NCBI GenBank assembly: GCA_937901805.1
Contig: CALDJI010000095.1
Span: forward strand, 1-7,514
DNA from: an uncultured Clostridia bacterium
GTDB taxonomy: Bacteria > Bacillota > Clostridia > Oscillospirales > Ruminococcaceae
Direction of reading: 5' to 3'
Length of the DNA: 7,514 bases
Both the position numbers and the translations under genes were made by a program. Under the pieces are notes generated by a model, which saw only the letters and a program-made list of their open reading frames with translations, made no database searches and was not told the origin of the DNA. Within the stretch, counting starts at the first letter, position 1, and each line of letters starts with the position of its first letter. Of this stretch, positions 1-4,630 are shown piece by piece.

Positions 1-214
1 CCGATGAAGAGGACTGGGCAGAATTTTCGTTCCTGCCTCCCTGATATCCGGTGCCGTCTCTGGGCGGGATCTCGTTATTCAGGCAGTCTGGGTTTGGGCA
101 GACGGTGGAAATGACTGTTACATCCGGGTTTTCCAACGGGATTTGTGCCGATGCGGGGATGGCACATGTGGCAAAAAGAGACAACGAAAGAAGAGCGAGA
201 AATAAGCGTTTCAT
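1..214 (-). CDS. Small secreted protein of unknown function, 5' part only
   Basis: The gene starts at ATG 214-212 and reads leftward off the window edge, so 71 codons are visible and the C-terminus is missing. The start is supported by a strong GGAGGG ribosome site at 221-226 (minus strand), six bases upstream. The product begins MKRLFLALLSLSLFATCAIP, a lysine/arginine head and a hydrophobic stretch followed by ASA before Gln24: a textbook Sec signal peptide with cleavage expected after residue 23. The mature part begins QIPLENPDVTV, carries a CPNPDC cysteine pair near residues 39-44, and becomes rich in Gly, Asn, Gln and Ser (about residues 54-71), suggesting a flexible exported or surface-linked segment. 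The cysteine pair could form a disulfide or bind metal; this is inference. I do not recognise the family. It diverges from the decayed ABC operon to its right. Its leader may fold over the ribosome site (see the inverted repeat at 223-296). Confidence 0.8.
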   Translation of the reverse strand, partial: MKRLFLALLSLSLFATCAIPASAQIPLENPDVTVISTVCPNPDCLNNEIPPRDGTGYQGGRNENSAQSSSS

Positions 215-222
215 AAAATTCC

Positions 223-296
223 CTCCATGAAAATATTGAAAACAGATTTGCTTTCTACATACAATACGATTGAAAACCGGAAATCCTTTCATGGAG
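223..296 (-). repeat. Inverted repeat over the ribosome site of the secreted-protein gene
   Basis: CTCCATGAAA at 223-232 and TTTCATGGAG at 287-296 are perfect 10-base inverted copies separated by 54 bases. In a minus-strand transcript that starts to the right of 296, the distal arm would read CTCCATGAAA and the proximal arm TTTCATGGAG. The proximal arm contains most of the GGAGG ribosome site of the gene starting at 214, so pairing would hide it. A TATATT at 312-317 (minus strand) could be a -10 box placing the start near 305, but no convincing -35 box accompanies it. The repeat is directly seen; translational control is inference. Confidence 0.5.
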
Positions 297-341
297 AATG
301 AAAAAGATTTCAATATAAGATGAACATGATATGGAGAAAAT

Positions 342-356
342 TACAGATTGTCTGTA
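342..356. promoter_or_regulatory. 15-base dyad, possible operator
   Basis: TACAGA-TTG-TCTGTA is a perfect six-base dyad around a three-base centre. It lies 71 bases upstream of the GTG start of the decayed ABC ATPase and just before a TATGAT (363-368) that could be a -10 box. Related ABC exporter operons often sit beside a TetR- or GntR-type repressor, but no such gene is in the window. The dyad may be a relict binding site or chance. Confidence 0.3.
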
Positions 357-427
357 GTAGGCTATGATATCGTGGTGTCATGAGATGGTTTTGTAAAAGA
401 GAAATTTTCATATAAGGAGGAATCCCT

Positions 428-1272
428 GTGGATCCTGTGATTACACTTCCCCATGTCACGAAGAATTATGATGGGGAAAGGGCATTTTTGATATCAGTCT
501 TCAGGTGAAGAAAGGGGAGATGCTTGGATATTTTGGTCCAAATGGCGCGGAAAAAAGCACTACCATTCGTCAGATTATGGGGTTTGTCCATCCGTAAAGC
601 ACAACTGCTCTGTTCTGGGAATGGATTGTTTTTCAGATGCGAGCAAGGTACAAAAGCATGTCGGTTATCTTCCGGGAGAGATTGCATTCTTTGCCGACAT
701 GACAGGGGAGAAATATCTGGATTTTATTGCACAGATGAAGCAAATTTTCAGTATGGCGCACAAAAAGGAAAAATCCAGAAAATATCCAAAGATATGAAAC
801 AGAAAATCGGATTGATTGCCGTGTTTATGAGAGAACCGGAAGTTTTGGCTCTGGATGTAAACTGTAGTACCCGTTTAGGGAGTATATACAGTGTATTAAG
901 TAAGAAAGAAGGGACAACAATTCTGATGTCTCCCCATCTTCTTGAAGAAATTGAAAAAACCTGTGACACTACCGCCATGATACGTCATGGGAAAATGATA
1001 GATACTGTACAAATTTCTACACTTAGTAAAATAAATGGAAAGATATACAAAATCACATTTCCAAATGCAGAAAATATCAAAAGTTGACGCAGGATTTAAA
1101 ACGTTTGACCCGGAAGTTACAGGAACCCAGGTTCGGGTTCCCATACAGAGAGTCTTTCAAAATCCGGTATGCCATTGCAGGCTGCTATCCTACTGCCTTG
1201 GAAACCGAATTGCAGACTCTGGAAGATCTGCTTTTGCATCATTATGGAAAGGAAAAAGATACCCGTACTTAG
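428..1272 (+). pseudogene. Decayed ABC exporter ATP-binding subunit
   Basis: Intact relatives are cytoplasmic ATPases of about 280-300 residues that power a two-gene ABC exporter. The original start is GTG 428 behind AAGGAGG (414-420). The coding sense must be stitched from four frame segments. From 428 to about 477 it reads VDPVITLPHVTKNYDGE. A one-base loss near 475-480 leads to a second frame with the Walker A region GPNGAEKSTT (535-564), where the invariant Gly before Lys is Glu, then TAA at 595-597. A shift near 616 gives GMDCFSDASKVQKHVGYLPG up to about 765. There an internal deletion appears to remove part of the helical domain. The next segment carries the signature region as SKDMKQKIG. 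Walker B follows as LALDV, so the catalytic Glu is Val (857-859) and the D-loop is unrecognisable; the H-loop His survives (935-937). A final one-base shift next to TGA 1085-1087 leads to the C-terminal QTLEDLLLHHYGKEK and TAG at 1270-1272. Frameshifts, a stop and active-site substitutions together mark a true pseudogene. The exported substrate cannot be told. Confidence 0.9.
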
Positions 1273-2053
1273 CTGGCCGCTGTTTAAACGGAATTTAAAG
1301 TCCTGCCCGCTCCTGTTTATTGCCATTTTTTGTTGTTTGCCATGTACGCTTCCGTCATTATCTAATATGTATAACCCGGAGCGTGCCGGGATGCTCAGCA
1401 GTTATCAGGAGGCACTGCCGGAAATGATGGCTGCGGTTGGAATGACCGATGTGGCGCAAAACCTGCTGGAGTGGATTCGGGTTTATCTTTATGGGTTTAT
1501 CATGCCGCTCTTTCCATATGATTTTTATTATCATTGCAGTCGATATACTGGTGAGGAACTATATAGATCGGGGATCCATTTCCGGGCTTTTGGCGACTCC
1601 GAATTCCAGGGGGAAAATTATATTCACCCAAATGGTTTCTATTTATCTTTGGATGTTTTTCCTGACGGCCGGTATCACAGCCCTTTGGATTGCCTGCTGC
1701 GAAGGGATGTTTCCGGGAGAATGGGATATTCCCTTCCTACCCGCTGCTCAATGCAGGAACACTGATGCCCTGGTTTGCAGTGGCGGGAATCGTGTTTTTC
1801 CAGTGAATCCATATTCTATTACCTGTTTGAGTCGGGGATTCCGCTGATATTTTTCCTGTTCCAGATGAGGGGCAGTTTGGGAAAGGATCTGGAATCTTTT
1901 AAGTACCTGACCGTTTACATGCTCTTTCCTGCAAAGGAGCTCATCTCCGGGGATGCGGGCGCATTCTGGCCGTGCGTGGTACTTGCGCTGCTCCGCCTGG
2001 TTTTATCAGGGGTCGGCTGTGTGTATTTTTGGAAAAGAGAGTTTTCTGCATAA
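1244..2053 (+). pseudogene. Decayed ABC exporter permease subunit
   Basis: This was the membrane partner of the ATPase. Its ATG at 1244 overlaps the 3' end of the ATPase by 29 bases, the layout of translationally coupled ABC operons. The 810-base span matches a protein of about 269 residues, so little has been deleted. It starts MERKKIPVLSWPLFKRNLKS and holds several hydrophobic segments, including YLYGFIMPLFP with MIFIIIAVDIL, VSIYLWMFFLTAGITAL, IPLIFFLFQM and CVVLALLRLVLSGVGCVYF, ending REFSA before TAA 2051-2053. Frame breaks: a compensating pair around 1330-1365 (the sense LFAMYASVII lies in another frame, ended by TAA 1363-1365); one extra base at 1517 (PLFP then MIF); one extra base at 1743 (IPFLP then LLNAGTLMPWF); another shift near 1800 before TGA 1804-1806. 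The protein resembles ABC-2-like permeases of Clostridia in general character; exact family and cargo are unknown. No full-length product is possible. Confidence 0.88.
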
Positions 2054-2078
2054 GATCCTATTAAAAGTCGCTTACAGA

Positions 2079-2699
2079 TCAGCGGATAAAACTGGTGCTG
2101 ATTCTGCGCTCCGGAGCAGGAAACGGGATGCCGGATTGTCTGCCGGCTTCAATACAGGAGAGCAGCCAGGCCAGGTTATCGGCAAGGGTTCGCATTGTCT
2201 GCAATCCTTCCAGGTCCTGTTTGACCTGATTGGGAGTATTGCCATGGACACTGTTCCAATATTGGGAGGAGACCACCGGCATAGAGGAGATCGTGAAGTA
2301 TTTATTGAGCTGATCAAAGGTCGCGCTGGCTCCTCCCCGGCGGCAGCTGACAACAGCGGCGGCGGGTTTGTAAGCAAAAGAGGTTTTGGCATAAAACACA
2401 CGATCAAAAAAGGCAGAACAGGCGCCGGCTGCACTGGCATAATGCACAGGCGCGCCGATGACAAGGCCATCTGCTTCATGAATCAGATCAATGCCTTCAT
2501 TGACGCCGTCGTCTCCAAAAACACAGTGGCCGGATTCGGTGCAGCGTCCGCAGGCAATACAGGAACGAACCGGCTGGTTTCCGATTTGAAACAGACTGGT
2601 TTCAATCCCATGCTTATGGAGCTGGTTTGCCACCTCGGATAGAGCGGTATAAGTACACCCATGTGGACGGGGACTGCCGTTAACCAGTAAAACTTTCAT
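2079..2699 (-). CDS. Flavodoxin-fold iron-sulfur flavoprotein / NAD(P)H-dependent FMN reductase family
   Basis: A 206-residue cytoplasmic protein of the NADPH-dependent FMN reductase (flavodoxin-like) superfamily, expected to bind FMN and carry electrons. It opens MKVLLVNGSPRPHG, the first beta strand and the FMN phosphate-binding loop (residues 2-14). Residues 82-89, GAPVHYAS, match the second flavin-contact loop. Between them Cys47, Cys50, Cys53 and Cys59 form CX2CX2CX5C, the compact motif that holds a [4Fe-4S] cluster in iron-sulfur flavoproteins (Isf), so a cluster is likely though not proven. The start is ATG 2699-2697. An in-frame ATG five codons earlier is rejected because the ribosome site GGAGGG (2706-2711) would lie inside that longer reading. 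The gene is 56 bases downstream of the MBL gene on the same strand and has its own promoter. It converges with the decayed permease, 25 bases away, with no clear terminator between them. No frameshift or lost motif is seen. Confidence 0.88.
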   Translation of the reverse strand: MKVLLVNGSPRPHGCTYTALSEVANQLHKHGIETSLFQIGNQPVRSCIACGRCTESGHCVFGDDGVNEGIDLIHEADGLVIGAPVHYASAAGACSAFFDRVFYAKTSFAYKPAAAVVSCRRGGASATFDQLNKYFTISSMPVVSSQYWNSVHGNTPNQVKQDLEGLQTMRTLADNLAWLLSCIEAGRQSGIPFPAPERRISTSFIR

Positions 2700-2730
2700 A
2701 AAATTTCCCTCCAAAGTAATCAGTGGATTT

Positions 2731-2759
2731 ATCTAAATAGAAAGGGCCAATCCTGTCAA
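2731..2759 (-). promoter_or_regulatory. Sigma-A-type promoter of the flavoprotein gene
   Basis: On the minus strand TTGACA (2759-2754) is a perfect -35 box. After 17 bases comes TTAGAT (2736-2731), a weaker -10 box. A start near 2724 would leave about 25 bases before the ATG at 2699, containing the GGAGGG ribosome site. The -35 box overlaps the TGA stop (2756-2758) of the MBL gene, so the flavoprotein can be made alone as well as by read-through. Confidence 0.6.
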
Positions 2760-3448
2760 TAGAGAAATTTTGCAATGCCGCAGTCGAATTCCTGACAGGG
2801 ACGGCCGCGGGAATCTGGTTTTCCTGAAATTTTTCCTGCAAGCAGTTTGGGAACCGCCTGCTCCAATGCCGTAATAGTATCCGGATGGACAGGGATTTCC
2901 CCATGGGAAGGGAGAATCTCCTGCACAATATCTTTGATACTGGAAAGTCTTTTCAGGCTTGTAAGATAAGCGGGAAGATTACGACCCGGTCCAAATAGAT
3001 AAATTGTTCCGGTCTGAACGCTGTCACCGCTGAGCAGAAGCCCATGTTCCCGGTCAAAGAGGGCTATACTGCCCGGTGTATGGCCAGGGATTAGGAGAAT
3101 TTCAAAGGTCCATTTCCCAACGCGCAGGATTTCACCTTCCCAGAGCGGATGAAGATGGGAACAATCGTTTCCTTTTTGAGCATAGTAATCAAATTCCGCA
3201 GGATGCATCCAGATTTCCTGAAACTGGTGATTACATCCGGTATGATCCCCATCTGCATGGGTGTTGACAACGAAGATTGGGAGTTTTGTCAGGGATCGAA
3301 CAAAGGCATGCAGATCCCCATCTCCAAAGCCGGTATCCACGAGCATGGCGCGGTGTTCTCCCAGAATAAGAAAACAGCGGACGCCTCCGTCTTCGATCCG
3401 GAAAAATCCAGGTTCCATTTCAATGGCTTCAAAGATATCCTGTTTCAT
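2756..3448 (-). CDS. Metallo-beta-lactamase-fold metalloprotein (MBL-fold hydrolase/oxidoreductase)
   Basis: A 230-residue cytoplasmic protein with no signal peptide. Likely metal ligands in order: the first motif NTHADGDHTG with His64, Asp66, Asp68 and His69; His123 in PGHTPGS; Asp142 in LLSGDS; and His182 in LPSHGE. VDTGFGDGD (residues 37-45) is the usual strand and loop before the first motif. The full ligand set argues for an active binuclear metal enzyme. The second His of the common HxHxDH motif is Asp here (HxDxDH), a variant also seen in other MBL-fold hydrolases. Flavodiiron proteins have HxExDH at this place, so the acidic residue plus the neighbouring flavoprotein gene raises the possibility of a redox role; hydrolase (thioester or lactone type) is the default call. 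The start ATG 3448-3446 has AAAGGGG nine bases upstream. A promoter lies at 3550-3558, and the gene may be co-transcribed with the flavoprotein. Confidence 0.87.
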   Translation of the reverse strand: MKQDIFEAIEMEPGFFRIEDGGVRCFLILGEHRAMLVDTGFGDGDLHAFVRSLTKLPIFVVNTHADGDHTGCNHQFQEIWMHPAEFDYYAQKGNDCSHLHPLWEGEILRVGKWTFEILLIPGHTPGSIALFDREHGLLLSGDSVQTGTIYLFGPGRNLPAYLTSLKRLSSIKDIVQEILPSHGEIPVHPDTITALEQAVPKLLAGKISGKPDSRGRPCQEFDCGIAKFLY

Positions 3449-3549
3449 GATGCAAAACCCCTTTCTATAACAAGAATCGAATGCACAGAACTGGTAAATT
3501 GGATTCCTTCTCTGTCTAAAACCAATCTGCAGAAAAATATCCTGTAATG

Positions 3550-3558
3550 ATTATACCA
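3550..3558 (-). promoter_or_regulatory. Extended -10 promoter of the MBL gene
   Basis: The minus strand reads TGG-TATAAT: a perfect -10 box (3555-3550) with the TG of an extended -10 element. No good -35 box is found at the usual distance, as expected for extended -10 promoters. Transcription would start near 3543 and give a leader of about 95 bases. The stretch 3559-3657 further right shows no gene I can support. Confidence 0.55.
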
Positions 3559-3657
3559 TAAAACAGGAGATATGAATGGCGTTTTATGAATTTTATTCAG
3601 TTGTATGCCAGTATCTTTCAAGAGATATCCGTAAAAGAAATCAAAAAGTTTTACGCG

Positions 3658-3700
3658 AAAAAAGCGGGATACCGCTTGCTTTTCCAAGCAGGTATCCCGC
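3658..3700 (-). terminator. Second (distal) intrinsic terminator after tRNA-Thr
   Basis: GCGGGATACC (3664-3673) plus GCTTG (3674-3678) pair with CAAGC (3685-3689) and GGTATCCCGC (3691-3700); one base (3690) bulges and the loop has six bases. On the minus strand this 15-pair hairpin is followed directly by six U residues (complement of 3658-3663). No U-run follows on the plus strand, so it acts for minus-strand transcription. Confidence 0.85.
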
Positions 3701-3709
3701 ATGAATACT

Positions 3710-3744
3710 GAAAAAATGGAGTGACATCTTTTTTGTCACTCCAT
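3710..3744 (-). terminator. First (proximal) intrinsic terminator after tRNA-Thr
   Basis: ATGGAGTGACA (3716-3726) and TGTCACTCCAT (3734-3744) form a perfect 11-pair stem with a seven-base loop, followed on the minus strand by six U residues (complement of 3711-3716). It begins three bases beyond the encoded CCA of the tRNA, so it ends the tRNA transcript and leaves a short trailer for 3' processing. Confidence 0.9.
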
Positions 3745-3746
3745 CA

Positions 3747-3822
3747 TGGAGCTACTGGTCGGACTCGAACCGACGGCCTGCGCATTACGAATGCGCTGCT
3801 CTACCAACTGAGCCACAGTAGC
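3747..3822 (-). tRNA. tRNA-Thr, anticodon CGU, CCA encoded
   Basis: All four arms form. The acceptor stem GCTACTG/CAGTAGC has seven pairs; the D arm is GCTC/GAGC; the anticodon stem GCGCA/TGCGC closes the loop TTCGTAA with anticodon CGT; the T arm is GTCGG/CCGAC around TTCGAGT. The discriminator base is U73 and CCA is encoded in the DNA (3749-3747). G1-C72 and C2-G71 suit threonine identity. This isoacceptor reads only ACG, the minor partner of the UGU species, which would be encoded elsewhere. It is transcribed alone, away from rpoB, from the promoter at 3862-3889 and stopped by two terminators. Confidence 0.97.
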
Positions 3823-3861
3823 ATATCTGCAAAATATTTTAGGTGAAAAATCACATCCACT

Positions 3862-3889
3862 ATTATATCAAGAAAAATCGGATAGTCAA
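3862..3889 (-). promoter_or_regulatory. Strong promoter of the tRNA-Thr gene
   Basis: The minus strand has TTGACT (3889-3884), a 16-base spacer ending in TGA, and TATAAT (3867-3862), so it combines a near-perfect -35 box, a perfect -10 box and an extended -10 TG. A start near 3855 leaves a 5' leader of about 33 bases for RNase P to remove. Confidence 0.88.
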
Positions 3890-3910
3890 GATGTTTCCGA
3901 GAAAATTTGA

Positions 3911-3939
3911 TTTACTTCGCCCCTTTCATATAGTATAAT
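3911..3939 (+). promoter_or_regulatory. Promoter of the small membrane-protein gene
   Basis: TTTACT (3911-3916), a 17-base spacer and TATAAT (3934-3939) match sigma-A promoters. The start should be near 3946, giving a leader of about 75 bases. It diverges from the tRNA promoter, the two -35 boxes being only about 20 bases apart. Confidence 0.8.
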
Positions 3940-3952
3940 AAAATTAAATCGT

Positions 3953-3991
3953 TTGAAGGGGAAGGAGCGCAGGACGGGATTCTTCCCTCAA
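3953..3991 (+). other. Stem-loop in the leader of the membrane-protein gene
   Basis: TTGAAGGGGAAG (3953-3964) can pair with CTTCCCTCAA (3982-3991), leaving two single-base bulges and a 17-base loop. It forms close to the predicted RNA start, well upstream of the AGGAG ribosome site (4009-4013), and is not followed by a U-run, so it is not a terminator. It may stabilise the mRNA or be part of a control element. I recognise no known riboswitch class in it. Confidence 0.4.
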
Positions 3992-4020
3992 GGCAACTCT
4001 TATTTAAAAGGAGACCCCAC

Positions 4021-4383
4021 ATGATCGTTGAATGTGTTACAACAGCTGCTATTATTTTATTGATTGCGTTTACTTTCCTGCGCGCCGGCAGGACAAATTA
4101 TGCGGTTGCCGTTTTGCCGTTGGCGCTTGTTCCGGTTGTGCATATCCTTGCGGGCTGGTGTGCAAAGTATTTTGCACAGCTTTTGGGGGCGCGGACGGGG
4201 ATTGTCATTCTCTGTGTGGATTTGCTGGCGCTTGTGGTGTCCTGCATTTTGTATGGTGTCTTTGTCAACACAATTTCTTCAAAAACCTCAAGAAAGACCT
4301 ATCTTATCTGCTGCGGCGCGTTCTCTTTGATTTTTACGTTTCTCCTCATCCGCGGTGTGGTGGATACCCATTTTGTCCGTTAG
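4021..4383 (+). CDS. Small four-helix membrane protein of unknown function
   Basis: A 120-residue protein starting at ATG 4021, seven bases after AGGAG (4009-4013). Four hydrophobic segments are visible at about residues 5-20, 28-46, 60-82 and 93-113, joined by short loops holding Arg21/Arg24, Lys49/Arg58 and Lys88/Arg91/Lys92. By the positive-inside rule these do not give a clean topology, but the protein is surely integral to the cytoplasmic membrane. Cysteines occur at 5, 47, 65, 75, 97 and 98; no catalytic motif is visible. It is not one of the usual neighbours of rpoB that I know (rplL or an RsmC-like methyltransferase). It has its own promoter and terminator, so it is a single-gene unit just upstream of rpoB. 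Length, base use and ribosome site support a real gene; I do not recognise the family. Confidence 0.82.
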   Translation: MIVECVTTAAIILLIAFTFLRAGRTNYAVAVLPLALVPVVHILAGWCAKYFAQLLGARTGIVILCVDLLALVVSCILYGVFVNTISSKTSRKTYLICCGAFSLIFTFLLIRGVVDTHFVR

Positions 4384-4403
4384 CTTTTTGAGAAGATAAA
4401 AGA

Positions 4404-4447
4404 AAAGGGCGAGTTCAAGCAAAAAATGCTTGACTTTGCCCTTTATT
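4404..4447 (+). terminator. Intrinsic terminator after the membrane-protein gene, overlapping the rpoB promoter
   Basis: AAAGGGC (4404-4410) pairs with GCCCTTT (4438-4444), and inside it TCAAGC (4415-4420) pairs with GCTTGA (4428-4433). An internal loop separates the two stems and the apical loop is AAAAAAT. The tail TTTATTT is a modest U-tract. The hairpin begins 21 bases after the stop codon. On the minus strand the flank is also U-rich (complement of 4398-4406), so it may work both ways. The descending arm contains the -35 box of the rpoB promoter. Confidence 0.7.
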
Positions 4448-4458
4448 TGCCGTATACT
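4430..4458 (+). promoter_or_regulatory. Main visible promoter of rpoB
   Basis: TTGACT (4430-4435), exactly 17 bases, then TATACT (4453-4458): one mismatch from consensus in each box with ideal spacing. Predicted start is near 4465, giving a 166-base leader. Since the gene upstream ends in a terminator, this promoter probably supplies most rpoB transcription here. Confidence 0.87.
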
Positions 4459-4464
4459 ATTACA

Positions 4465-4630
4465 ATGTATCAAAATGGACAATCACGCCTTTTAGAATAA
4501 AGGTATTATAGCACAGGGTACACAAAAACACAAGACCTAAAATGCAAAAACTAAAACAGGACGACGGTTTTTGATTTGGTTTTCGCATTGTGTCGGACTG
4601 CAAATAGATTGAATGGAGTGAGCAAAGCCT
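4465..4630 (+). other. 5' leader of rpoB
   Basis: This 166-base untranslated stretch lies between the predicted start and the ATG of rpoB. It holds a dyad: AATGC plus AAAA (4541-4549) with TTTT plus GCATT (4580-4589), continued inward by AAAAC (4553-4557) with GTTTT (4567-4571), interrupted by bulges. A smaller CCTTT/AAAGG pair lies at 4488-4503. An 11-codon ORF (MYQNGQSRLLE, 4465-4500) starts at or within a base or two of the predicted RNA start. The GGAG ribosome site of rpoB is at 4615-4618. No U-run follows the dyad, so classical attenuation is not evident. Confidence 0.45.

Noticed and set aside
212..228. Near-identical start regions of the secreted-protein gene (212-227) and the flavoprotein gene (2697-2713)
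   Set aside because: Both simply combine a consensus ribosome site, an A/T spacer and ATG; similarity stops there, so this is not a meaningful repeat.
428..2053. Programmed frameshifting as an explanation for the split ABC genes
   Set aside because: There are too many breaks, in different directions, without slippery sites plus downstream structures, and catalytic residues are also lost.
1953..2642. A 229-codon plus-strand frame and a 135-codon minus-strand frame (2072-2479)
   Set aside because: Both are shadows of the flavoprotein gene (and the end of the permease pseudogene); the flavoprotein frame has clear family motifs and a ribosome site, they do not.
2756..3448. Reading the MBL-fold gene as a true beta-lactamase (antibiotic resistance)
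   Set aside because: There is no signal peptide and the first motif is HxDxDH rather than HxHxDH. The sequence fits the broad MBL-fold hydrolase/oxidoreductase superfamily, and nothing points to lactam hydrolysis.
3576..3704. A 42-codon plus-strand ORF preceded by AGGAG (3565-3569), and an overlapping 41-codon frame ending with the TGA at 3708-3710
   Set aside because: Neither resembles a known protein, and both run through the terminator hairpin of the opposite strand. The AGGAG is likely chance; no promoter is clear for that strand.
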